Shown here piece by piece: positions 1 to 5,485 of a stretch of 6,903 bases of DNA; the stretch's first letter is position 1; each line of letters begins with the position of its first letter. The notes below the pieces were generated by a model, which saw only the letters and a list, made by a program, of their open reading frames with translations, was not told the origin of the DNA and ran no database searches. The position numbers were made by a program, and so were the translations under genes. The stretch comes from a bacterium (lineage in GTDB: Bacteria; Patescibacteriota; Microgenomatia; UBA1400; PJMF01), in contig JAFRKU010000010.1 in assembly GCA_017431585.1 (NCBI GenBank), positions 1 to 6,903 of the forward strand, read 5' to 3'.

Positions 1-430
1 AACCGCCGTCCCCGTGAGCCGCAATGGCGTGAGCCATCTGGCCTATCCGTCGACGCGACGCCAACTTATACTTGCGAGCAAACTCCGCCGCCCACTCCGC
101 CGAGCGCTGCGCATGGTGCGGCTTACCCGCCGCCATTCCGACGTCATGCAGCAAACCAGTCAGCGCCCCCAGGCGGACCAACCGTCCATCCACCGCCAAG
201 TCGTCCAGCAGTAAGGCCACCGTCCGCGCCACCCGGCAAGCGTGCGCCAAACCATGATCACCCGCGAACTGCTTATGCCACGCTGGTCTCGCCGAAAAAT
301 CTTGTTGCGCCGCGATTTGACGCAGCCACGTTAGGTATTCTGGCATCAGCGTTACTCGGTCCACCAAGCCGCGCCAATCCAAAAACACCGCCAAAGTTTG
401 CCACTGTCGCTCCTGCTGACTCCACTCCAT
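1..430 (-). CDS. HD-domain metal-dependent phosphohydrolase, partial (C-terminus off the left edge)
   Basis: Reading leftward from ATG at 430, 143 codons stay open to the window edge. The translation carries the HD signature in order: H59 within DHGLAHACRVA, the His-Asp pair H95-D96 in GLLHDVG, then H105/H106 in KPHHAQ, and H139 in AIAAHGDG. This spacing is that of the HD superfamily, whose members bind divalent metals and hydrolyse phosphoester bonds, often of nucleotides. The substrate cannot be told. No signal peptide or membrane segment is seen, so the protein is probably cytoplasmic. The start is chosen because AAAGGAGG (439-446) lies 8 nt upstream; a GTG just upstream is out of frame. 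It is divergent from the gene at 586. A relative with only the metal site conserved is possible because the C-terminal half is missing. Confidence 0.85.
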   Translation of the reverse strand, partial: MEWSQQERQWQTLAVFLDWRGLVDRVTLMPEYLTWLRQIAAQQDFSARPAWHKQFAGDHGLAHACRVARTVALLLDDLAVDGRLVRLGALTGLLHDVGMAAGKPHHAQRSAEWAAEFARKYKLASRRRIGQMAHAIAAHGDGG

Positions 431-479
431 GTGTCACTCCTCCTTTAAGATTTTTAGAATTAAAGAACCAATACGGACG

Positions 480-488
480 ATTATACCA
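480..488 (-). promoter_or_regulatory. Extended -10 promoter for the HD-domain gene
   Basis: On the minus strand the sequence reads TGG-TATAAT, a consensus extended -10 (TGnTATAAT). The -35 is poor: the nearest candidate is CTGCAA at 505-510 with a 19-nt spacer, as expected when an extended -10 carries the promoter. The predicted transcript starts near 473 and has a leader of about 43 nt before the ATG at 430. Confidence 0.65.
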
Positions 489-529
489 CTAGAGAAAGAG
501 ATTTTTGCAGCGACCATATATATGCAAAT

Positions 530-557
530 TTGACAAAACTAATAATCACCGTATAAT
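530..557 (+). promoter_or_regulatory. Consensus sigma70 promoter for the unknown membrane protein
   Basis: TTGACA (530-535), a 16-nt spacer and TATAAT (552-557) match both consensus hexamers exactly. Transcription would begin near 564, so an in-frame TTG start at 505 is excluded and translation must begin at 586. This is the best-matching promoter in the window. Confidence 0.8.
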
Positions 558-585
558 TAATAGGAATAATATACAGGACAAAAAA

Positions 586-2085
586 ATGGCTAACACGCAT
601 CAGCCCAACGCCAGTTATCGAATCGCTTTTTTCCATTTTTATCTCTTTGTGGCGGTTGTCACCAGTATTGCCGCCATTCTATGCGTCACCAGTTGGTGGC
701 ACGACTATCAATATTTTCGCCAGCAAGAAAAACGTATAGCGGCACAGCTGGCAGAAAAAAATGCAGAGGTTGATCAAACTATCGCGACAGTGGATAATAA
801 TCCACCGCTAGTACCAGATGACACTGTTTCCAAGCGGTCTCCGTCTCCAGAGCCGTTGCCCATTCCTGATGGAGTGCAAAGTTTTCGGATGAGCGATCAT
901 TATTCGGGAAATATGCAAACAATAGTATATGAAAATTATCTTTTTACCACTGCAGAAATGTATCTGGGTTTTAACGAAGACACCTCTCGTATGTTGTTGC
1001 GTTTTCCCTTAACTTGTGAACATTGTGGCGATAGTTTTGAGCTTATCATGTGGGACGCTGCGTGGGACACTCACATATTTCTCACTACTACCGCTTTCGC
1101 TGATTTACCAAGTAATACCGACGATCAAGTCATTGTCACTCTGCCTGACACTTCGCAGTACCTCGTAGCAGACATCATTCGTCTCCCCAATGAAGACGTA
1201 TTTGCCGCTCCCCAGTGGGACAATCCATTTCATGTCAACGGTGACAATTTATATATCACCAGCCGTAGCGGTATTTACATGATGTCACATCCATTTGACG
1301 ACTTATTTTTTATCGACCAAGACTTAACTTACTACCAACCAATTCCCTCAGACGCCTCTTTGCCATATGCCATTATGTATCGTCGCCACGATGACCATAC
1401 CACTTATTACATTTTCTATCCCGCCACCAAACATCTGCAAGAACTTTTTTCCGATGTTCGGCTAGCAGGCATCACCAGTGATCACCGCTTAGTTATCTAC
1501 TATTATGATACAGAAAATAGAAAAACCTATCAAATTGGATTAGTGAGCATCGATACCACCAACGAAACCATCAGCAGCAACGACATCTGGATATCCCACG
1601 ACAATTTACCTGTCGATAGTAGCATTCGTTATTATGACGACCAATTATTTTTTTGCGATAACAACTCTTTTATTTACCATGCTGATCTTGAGCAAAACGA
1701 ACCCATCCTAATATACGATTTAGACACACTCGCCAATGAACAATTGACAGTCCGCGATGAATATTTATCCGGCGAAACTTTGACAGACATCGTAAATAAA
1801 TCTGACTGGGCTCTCGTTAATACCGATGGCAAAATTATAGGTGGAGAAACCATGCAAAATTTTGAAAACCGCACGACTACAGACAAGTACAAATCAGTCG
1901 CTGGGCTGTGTCTGTGTCACGAAGAAGGCGCTCATTTTGCAGATGAAAAATCAGAAGGTGGTGGAGCATATTTTGATTTTAGAGACAATACTTTTCGAGT
2001 CGACTATTCATGCTATCACAACGGTAGGGGCGATGGCGCATTCCCTTGCGGTTTTGGCACGAACATTTATTCATATCAATACTAA
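586..2085 (+). CDS. Hypothetical single-pass membrane-anchored protein, 499 aa, A+T-rich gene
   Basis: I do not recognise this family. The order is: a short N-tail; one transmembrane helix at about residues 13-36 (IAFFHFYLFVAVV then TSIAAILC); a charged, probably coiled-coil stretch at about 39-68; a Pro/Ser-rich linker at about 73-95; then about 400 residues rich in Asp, Tyr, Phe and Thr that look beta-stranded. By the positive-inside rule and helix position the bulk probably lies outside the cytoplasm. Cysteines include a CxxC pair (C144, C147), C357, and a C-terminal set C442, C444, C476, C488, which could form disulfides or bind metal. The start at 586 has AGGA at 575-578 and lies just downstream of a consensus promoter. 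The gene is clearly richer in A+T than pyrG or the hydrolase at 5486, suggesting a different history. It is convergent with the PIN toxin, 42 nt away. A beta-propeller-like outer domain is possible but unproven. Confidence 0.85.
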   Translation: MANTHQPNASYRIAFFHFYLFVAVVTSIAAILCVTSWWHDYQYFRQQEKRIAAQLAEKNAEVDQTIATVDNNPPLVPDDTVSKRSPSPEPLPIPDGVQSFRMSDHYSGNMQTIVYENYLFTTAEMYLGFNEDTSRMLLRFPLTCEHCGDSFELIMWDAAWDTHIFLTTTAFADLPSNTDDQVIVTLPDTSQYLVADIIRLPNEDVFAAPQWDNPFHVNGDNLYITSRSGIYMMSHPFDDLFFIDQDLTYYQPIPSDASLPYAIMYRRHDDHTTYYIFYPATKHLQELFSDVRLAGITSDHRLVIYYYDTENRKTYQIGLVSIDTTNETISSNDIWISHDNLPVDSSIRYYDDQLFFCDNNSFIYHADLEQNEPILIYDLDTLANEQLTVRDEYLSGETLTDIVNKSDWALVNTDGKIIGGETMQNFENRTTTDKYKSVAGLCLCHEEGAHFADEKSEGGGAYFDFRDNTFRVDYSCYHNGRGDGAFPCGFGTNIYSYQY

Positions 2086-2108
2086 ATATACAACAATTGA
2101 CATTCATT

Positions 2109-2129
2109 ACAGAGTGGGCTGTTTTATTT
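2109..2129 (+). terminator. Weak candidate terminator after the unknown membrane protein
   Basis: ACAG (2109-2112) and CTGT (2119-2122) can form a 4-bp stem with a 6-nt loop, followed by TTTATTTA. The stem is short, so this is only a possible intrinsic terminator in the 42-nt gap between the convergent genes. Confidence 0.25.
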
Positions 2130-2559
2130 ACAAATGAAATTTAGCCACTGCCTTTGCCGGCGTTAACACCGGAATTTTGCAAGTGCGAAAATCACGCACA
2201 TTACTGGTAATAAGCATATCAGCCCCAGCATGAAGAGCGCAAGCATATTGTACTGCATCTTCAAAATCATTGATATCGTAATTCCTTACCGCCCGTAAAA
2301 TAATTTCACGGTTCACATCAGTGATCATCAAGATAGTGCACAATTCAATCACTAAATTTCTAAATTCATCAACAGCATAATCCTTGCGTAGCAAATATGA
2401 CAAGTCGACCAAAGTTTGAGTGGAAACAATACCCCTCAAAGTGTGGTTATAAAAACTATGCATAATCTGTTTGCAATTCTCATGACTATCTGTCCTGCTC
2501 AGCACAGCATCCATGATCGCATTGGTATCCAGATAAATCTTATTTACCATATTTTTCAT
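2128..2559 (-). CDS. PIN-domain ribonuclease, VapC-like toxin
   Basis: The 143-residue product is of normal PIN-domain length. Its acidic metal-site pattern is visible: D11 in the N-terminal YLDTNAIMD, an acidic residue in the second helix region (D52, where many relatives have Glu), D101 in DINDFEDAVQYA, and the closing TSNVRDF with N120 and D123, preceded by D114 in the GADMLIT strand. PIN proteins cleave RNA with bound Mg2+ or Mn2+; VapC toxins often cut tRNA or rRNA. The open frame overlaps the upstream small gene by 20 nt if ATG 2559 is used, or by 11 nt from the second ATG at 2550; neither has a strong ribosome site, so translational coupling is likely. The gene order, small partner first and overlapping stop and start, is that of type II toxin-antitoxin modules. 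The RNA target cannot be read from sequence. Confidence 0.88.
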   Translation of the reverse strand: MKNMVNKIYLDTNAIMDAVLSRTDSHENCKQIMHSFYNHTLRGIVSTQTLVDLSYLLRKDYAVDEFRNLVIELCTILMITDVNREIILRAVRNYDINDFEDAVQYACALHAGADMLITSNVRDFRTCKIPVLTPAKAVAKFHL

Positions 2560-2770
2560 CCAATGCTTGTCCCAGCTCCTGTTTATAGTACGTATTTGTC
2601 ATGTGCTTCCCAGGTTTAACAAAGCGTTCAAAATACTTAAAGTCTCTGCCGGACGCCGCTGCCGCTTTACTCTGCACTCGATACACCACCCGCACAATCA
2701 CATCCAACTGTTCGGCCGTAAAACCCACATTGGCCGCTTCTAATTCTGCCCGTAAAGCCTGCGCCGTCAT
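2540..2770 (-). CDS. Small protein, putative antitoxin partner of the PIN toxin
   Basis: This 76-residue protein begins at ATG 2770, preceded by GAAAGGAAG as ribosome site about 5 nt away. An in-frame TTG at 2800 would place the start only a few bases past the tRNA terminator and ahead of that ribosome site, so it is less likely. The N-terminal half (residues about 1-38) is predicted helical (ALRAELEAA, then FTAEQLDVIVRVVYRVQ), followed by a basic, aromatic segment (RDFKYFERFVKPGKH) and a charged C-terminus (ELGQALDEKYGK). I see no ribbon-helix-helix, AbrB or Phd signature that I can name. The antitoxin role rests on position: it precedes and overlaps a PIN toxin and has typical antitoxin size. 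The C-terminus would then be the toxin-binding part. No clear separate promoter is visible between it and the tRNA terminator. Confidence 0.7.
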   Translation of the reverse strand: MTAQALRAELEAANVGFTAEQLDVIVRVVYRVQSKAAAASGRDFKYFERFVKPGKHMTNTYYKQELGQALDEKYGK

Positions 2771-2807
2771 GTCTTCCTTTCGTACACATTCTTCTATCAA
2801 CTTTTCA

Positions 2808-2833
2808 AAAAATCCCGTTTTACCGGGATTTTT
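2808..2833 (-). terminator. Intrinsic terminator of tRNA-Asp
   Basis: Just 3 nt after the tRNA CCA end, the minus strand forms a 10-bp stem (AAAAATCCCG paired with CGGGATTTTT) around a 6-nt loop, ending in a run of T. Because the stem begins with A and ends with T it could act in both directions, but only the minus-strand tRNA transcript reaches it from a known gene. It separates the tRNA from the toxin-antitoxin pair. Confidence 0.85.
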
Positions 2834-2836
2834 GTG

Positions 2837-2913
2837 TGGCGACCCGAACCGGACTCGAACCGGCGATCTTCTCCGTGACAGGGAGGTATGTTAACCAGCT
2901 ACACCATCGGGCC
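2837..2913 (-). tRNA. tRNA-Asp (anticodon GTC), CCA encoded
   Basis: The minus strand gives a 77-nt cloverleaf: acceptor GGCCCGA pairing with TCGGGTC (one G-T pair), D-arm with GTAGCTGGTTAAC, anticodon loop CTGTCAC with anticodon GTC, T-loop TTCGAGT between GCCGG and CCGGT, discriminator G73 and an encoded CCA. G73 and GTC are the main identity elements for aspartyl-tRNA synthetase. The anticodon stem shows a C27-A43 mismatch (CCTCC against GGAGA), where E. coli tRNA-Asp has a full pair. The gene has its own promoter and terminator. Confidence 0.97.
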
Positions 2914-2927
2914 ATGTTTTAGAGCTT

Positions 2928-2941
2928 TTCCCACCAGGGAA
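2928..2941. repeat. Short inverted repeat in the tRNA leader
   Basis: TTCCC, a 4-nt loop ACCA, and GGGAA form a 5-bp hairpin at the predicted 5' end of the tRNA precursor, 15 nt upstream of the mature end. It may protect or mark the leader for processing, but a chance occurrence is possible. Confidence 0.35.
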
Positions 2942-2945
2942 TAGT

Positions 2946-2973
2946 ATTATACCACATGCCGCCCAAAAATCAA
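2946..2973 (-). promoter_or_regulatory. Promoter of tRNA-Asp
   Basis: On the minus strand TTGATT (2968-2973), a 16-nt spacer ending in TGG, and TATAAT (2946-2951) make a strong sigma70 promoter with an extended -10. The start would be near 2939, about 26 nt before the mature tRNA. It is back-to-back with the pyrG promoter at 2978-3005; the two -35 boxes are 4 nt apart. Confidence 0.8.
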
Positions 2974-2977
2974 GGTC

Positions 2978-3005
2978 TTGTTTTTTGCCAATTTTGCGAT
3001 ACAAT
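2978..3005 (+). promoter_or_regulatory. Promoter of the pyrG-peroxiredoxin operon
   Basis: TTGTTT (2978-2983), a 16-nt spacer and TACAAT (3000-3005) lie upstream of pyrG. The predicted start near 3012 leaves a leader of about 24 nt, too short for an attenuator of the kind that controls pyrG in Firmicutes. An in-frame upstream ATG at 2985 falls inside this promoter and is therefore not the gene start. Confidence 0.6.
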
Positions 3006-3012
3006 GCAACCC

Positions 3013-3039
3013 ATGAGCGACAAGGGGAGAGCATTATGA
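3013..3039 (+). CDS. Possible 8-codon leader peptide overlapping the pyrG start
   Basis: ATG at 3013 opens a frame encoding MSDKGRAL that stops at TGA 3037-3039, sharing ATGA with the pyrG start codon. The ATG sits at the predicted transcription start, so it would be read only as a leaderless start. Chance is a real alternative, since the pyrG ribosome site lies within the frame. Confidence 0.2.
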   Translation: MSDKGRAL

Positions 3040-4709
3040 AATACATTTTTGTCTCAGGCGGCGTCTTATCTGGCTTAGGCAAAGGTGTCACCGCTGCCTC
3101 CCTCGGCGTCACCCTCAAAGCTCGCGGTTACCGCGTCACCAATATCAAATTTGAAAACTACCTCAATCTGGACGCCGGCAACATCAACCCCGTCGAACAC
3201 GGGGACGTTTTTTTGTGCGAAGACGGCACCGAAGCCGACTTAGACTTAGGCACTTATGAGCGTTTTTTGGGCGAAACGGTGGGTCTGAAAAACTACTCTA
3301 CCGTCGGCCAAATTTATTTATCCATGATCCAAAAAACCCGCGACCTCAAGTTCAAAGGCAAAACGGTGGACGCCATCCCGTATATCCCCGAAGAAGTCAT
3401 CGAACGGATCAAAGCCGCCAGCGAGGGTTACGATATTATTTTAATTGAACTCGGCGGCTGTGCCGGTGAATATCAAAACACCATTTATTACGAAGCCAAC
3501 CGCATCCTCAAGCTCCAAGAACCAGACAACGTCGTCCACGTCCACGTCACCTACTTCCCGCACCCCGAACACATCAACGAGCTCAAATCCAAACCAACCC
3601 AACTGTCCGTCAAAAATCTCAACAGCATGGGCATCCAACCGGATTTCATCGTCGGGCGCGCCAGCTTGCCCATCGACAACAAACGCAAAGAAAAAGTCGC
3701 CTACTACTGCAATTTATCCGCCGAAGACATCATTTCCAATCCCGATTTACCCACCATTTACAAGCTGCCCCTGATTTTCGAAAGCCAGCAATTTGCCTCC
3801 AAAGTTCTCAAAAAACTCGGCCTACCGGACAAAACGCCCGACTTGAAAGCCTGGCAAACCATGGTGGAGCGTATCAAAGCCCCCAAGAAAAAACACGTTT
3901 GTATCGCTATTATTGCCAAATACCTCGCCTCCGGCAACGATGAGTTGCGCGATTCTTACGCCTCGCTTTTGGAAGCCATCGAGCACGCTGTGGTTGCCGA
4001 GCAAGTCGAGCTGGACTTGCGCTTTATCAAAGCCGAAAAACTGGAAGACCAAGATGAGCAGGCGTTGCGTGACTTGCACGCTGCTGACGGTATTATTGTC
4101 CCCATCGGTTGGGGCAGTAGGGGAGTAGAAGGCAAAATTTGCGCCATCCAGTACGCCCGCGAACACCGGATTCCATATTTGGGTCTCTGCTACGGCATGC
4201 AGCTGGCGGTGATCGAATTTGCTCGCCACGTCGCCGGTCTCACCGACGCTCACACCACCGAAGTCAACCCCAAAACTTCCGCCCCCGTCATCCACGCCAT
4301 CCCGCGCGACGACAAACGCCAGACCATCAAAGGCGAAGGCGCTAGCATGCGCCTGGGTGCCTACGATGCTCTCATCAAACCAGATACTCTTGTAGACGAA
4401 ATTTATACAAAACATCATGCTTTCCGCGATAAATCAAAGCAATTAGTCAGCGAGCGTCACCGCCACCGCTTCGAGGTCAACAATGCCTACCGTGAGCAAC
4501 TCGCCAACCAAGGTCTCGTTTTTTCCGGGACTTCGCCCGATGACTTTTTCGTCGAATTCATCGAGTTGCCCCGTGAGGTACATCCGTTTTTCGTCGCCAC
4601 CCAAGGCCACCCCGAGTACAAATCCCACCCGCTCGCGCCTCATCCGCTGTTTACCGAGTTCGTCCGCGCTGCCGTGGCTCAACACGCCGGCGCTCAAACC
4701 GATAATTAG
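3036..4709 (+). CDS. pyrG: CTP synthase (glutamine-hydrolysing)
   Basis: The enzyme makes CTP from UTP, ATP and glutamine in the cytosol, the last step of pyrimidine nucleotide synthesis. At 557 aa it is close to the usual 530-560. The N-terminal synthase domain starts KYIFVSGGVLSGLGKG with P-loop K16; K38 and D70 match E. coli K40 and D72. The C-terminal class I glutaminase domain has nucleophile C385 in LGLCYGMQ and the His-Glu pair H525 and E527 in GHPEY; NTEF-like and RHRFEVNN family blocks are present. Departures from the common form are FENYLNLDAG for LDPY-NVDPG and PIGWGSRG (residues 356-363) for PGGFG-RG next to the oxyanion hole. ATG 3036 is chosen for the ribosome site AAGGGGAG at 3022-3029 and the family's N-terminus. 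It is followed 12 nt later by the peroxiredoxin. Confidence 0.97.
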   Translation: MKYIFVSGGVLSGLGKGVTAASLGVTLKARGYRVTNIKFENYLNLDAGNINPVEHGDVFLCEDGTEADLDLGTYERFLGETVGLKNYSTVGQIYLSMIQKTRDLKFKGKTVDAIPYIPEEVIERIKAASEGYDIILIELGGCAGEYQNTIYYEANRILKLQEPDNVVHVHVTYFPHPEHINELKSKPTQLSVKNLNSMGIQPDFIVGRASLPIDNKRKEKVAYYCNLSAEDIISNPDLPTIYKLPLIFESQQFASKVLKKLGLPDKTPDLKAWQTMVERIKAPKKKHVCIAIIAKYLASGNDELRDSYASLLEAIEHAVVAEQVELDLRFIKAEKLEDQDEQALRDLHAADGIIVPIGWGSRGVEGKICAIQYAREHRIPYLGLCYGMQLAVIEFARHVAGLTDAHTTEVNPKTSAPVIHAIPRDDKRQTIKGEGASMRLGAYDALIKPDTLVDEIYTKHHAFRDKSKQLVSERHRHRFEVNNAYREQLANQGLVFSGTSPDDFFVEFIELPREVHPFFVATQGHPEYKSHPLAPHPLFTEFVRAAVAQHAGAQTDN

Positions 4710-4721
4710 AAAGGAGGCCGC

Positions 4722-5363
4722 ATGGCCGACGCACATTTACCGCTGCTGGGAGAAAAATTCCCCAGCCTGAGCGTGGACACCACCCAGGGCAAATTGCCTC
4801 TGCCCGACGCTTTTGCCGGGCACTGGTGGGTGCTATTTTCTCATCCGCGCGATTTTACCCCGGTGTGCACCAGCGAATTTCATTCTTTCGCCGCGCACCA
4901 AGCCGAGTTTGACGCTTTGGATACCAAATTGATTGGCTTATCTGTAGACGACGTCGCCTCGCATCAATCCTGGGCTGACTGGATTGAAAAAAATCTGGAT
5001 ATGCCCATCAAATTCCCCATCATTGGCGACGATGGCACCATCGCCCAAACTTTGGGTATGGTCCATCCGCAAAAGGGCAATGCTGCCGTGCGGGCCGTAT
5101 TTGTCATGGACGCCACCGGCACCATCCGCACCATTTTGTGGTACCCGCCGGAACTGGGTCGCAATATTAGCGAAGTGGTCCGGATTGTGCGGGCGCTGCA
5201 ATTGGGTGACGGTCACCAAGTGGCCACCCCGGCCGATTGGCCGCAAAACCAACTCATCGGCGACAAAGTGATTGTCTTCCCCACGCCGGAACAAGCGGCG
5301 GCCGATGGGGTGCCCGGTGCAGAAAAATTCGCCCCGTGGTTTAACTATAAAAGTGTCAAGTAA
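4722..5363 (+). CDS. 1-Cys peroxiredoxin (Prx6-type, AhpC/TSA family)
   Basis: This 213-residue enzyme would reduce hydrogen peroxide and organic hydroperoxides. The active site is PRDFTPVCTSE: P42, T46 and peroxidatic C49, with R124 in AAVRAVFV completing the conserved set. C49 is the only cysteine in the protein, so no resolving cysteine exists and an outside thiol must recycle it. Length, the LWYPPELGRN block and the C-terminal extension ending in FAPWFNYKSVK fit the Prx6 group rather than the shorter AhpC or BCP forms. The ribosome site AAAGGAGG ends about 5 nt before ATG 4722, and the gene follows pyrG by 12 nt, so both are probably on one mRNA. Its last codons and stop lie inside the first 18-bp palindrome. 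No signal peptide is seen; it should be cytoplasmic. Confidence 0.94.
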   Translation: MADAHLPLLGEKFPSLSVDTTQGKLPLPDAFAGHWWVLFSHPRDFTPVCTSEFHSFAAHQAEFDALDTKLIGLSVDDVASHQSWADWIEKNLDMPIKFPIIGDDGTIAQTLGMVHPQKGNAAVRAVFVMDATGTIRTILWYPPELGRNISEVVRIVRALQLGDGHQVATPADWPQNQLIGDKVIVFPTPEQAAADGVPGAEKFAPWFNYKSVK

Positions 5364-5371
5364 ACTTGACA
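5354..5371. promoter_or_regulatory. Palindrome, left copy (possible operator), overlaps the peroxiredoxin stop
   Basis: TGTCAAGTAAACTTGACA has perfect 8-bp arms around AA. It encodes the last residues and the TAA stop (5361-5363) of the peroxiredoxin. It is identical to the copy at 5440-5457; the centres are 86 bp apart. Confidence 0.55.
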
Positions 5372-5391
5372 TCGTTGATGTGAGTTCAAGT

Positions 5392-5420
5392 TGCGCGCCA
5401 GGCCTTCGGCCTGGCGCGCA
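5392..5420 (+). terminator. GC-rich 13-bp hairpin, probable end of the pyrG-peroxiredoxin transcript
   Basis: TGCGCGCCAGGCC (5392-5404) and its exact complement (5408-5420) flank a TTC loop. This is a very stable RNA hairpin 28 nt after the peroxiredoxin stop. The following CATTTGTTCATTTG is T-rich but not a clean T run, so it may terminate weakly or protect the 3' end of the mRNA instead. Confidence 0.6.
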
Positions 5421-5439
5421 CATTTGTTCATTTGATGCG

Positions 5440-5457
5440 TGTCAAGTAAACTTGACA
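5440..5457. promoter_or_regulatory. Palindrome, right copy (possible operator) over the hydrolase -35 box
   Basis: The same 18-bp palindrome as at 5354-5371, here extended to 9-bp arms by flanking G and C. Its right arm ends in TTGACA (5452-5457), which would serve as the -35 of the hydrolase promoter. A repressor bound here would block RNA polymerase. No regulator gene is visible nearby. Confidence 0.5.
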
Positions 5458-5482
5458 CTTTCCCGCTGTGATACAATATAAT
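5452..5482 (+). promoter_or_regulatory. Promoter of the alpha/beta hydrolase gene
   Basis: TTGACA (5452-5457) lies upstream of two overlapping -10 candidates: extended TGA-TACAAT (5469-5477, spacer 14 nt) and TATAAT (5477-5482, spacer 19 nt). Either predicts transcription starting at or within a few bases of the ATG at 5486, giving a leaderless mRNA. The in-frame GTG at 5468 is within the promoter and is rejected as a start. Confidence 0.65.
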
Positions 5483-5485
5483 AGT

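Larger units (their letters stand above)
431..585. other. Divergent intergenic region with an inverted repeat between promoters
   Basis: The 155 bp between the HD gene and the membrane-protein gene hold the two promoters listed. Between them, TTTGCA (504-509) and TGCAAA (523-528) form an inverted repeat around a 13-nt spacer that contains the 10-bp palindrome CATATATATG (515-524, running one base pair into the right arm). It lies next to the -35 of the rightward promoter and could be a shared operator. No gene is seen here. Confidence 0.4.
5350..5461. repeat. Nested palindromic element: hairpin flanked by paired palindromes
   Basis: The ends form an inverted repeat of 22 bp with two mismatches (5350-5371 against 5440-5461), and its centre almost coincides with that of the inner hairpin (5392-5420). 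Each end also contains the same 18-bp palindrome in direct repetition. A partial half-site TTCAAGT occurs at 5385-5391, and TTGATG precedes both this half-site and the right palindrome. The whole 112 bp could extrude as a cruciform. It may be a small palindromic (REP- or MITE-like) element, or a terminator plus operator pair. No other copy is visible in the window. Confidence 0.7.

Noticed and set aside
14..257. Plus-strand frames at the left edge
   Set aside because: They oppose the HD-domain gene, which has motifs and a ribosome site.
505..585. In-frame TTG extension of the membrane protein
   Set aside because: It starts upstream of and inside the consensus promoter (530-557); ATG 586 has a ribosome site.
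2985..3035. Upstream ATG extension of pyrG
   Set aside because: It lies within the promoter, and the protein from 3036 aligns with the known PyrG N-terminus.
3822..4418. 198-codon minus-strand open frame
   Set aside because: Antisense shadow of pyrG; the product is low-complexity and the plus strand carries a clear family.
4938..5423. 161-codon minus-strand open frame
   Set aside because: Shadow of the peroxiredoxin; its start lies within the GC hairpin and no ribosome site or domain is seen.
5350..5461. CRISPR array
   Set aside because: Only two repeat copies, which are themselves palindromes around a hairpin, with no spacer series.
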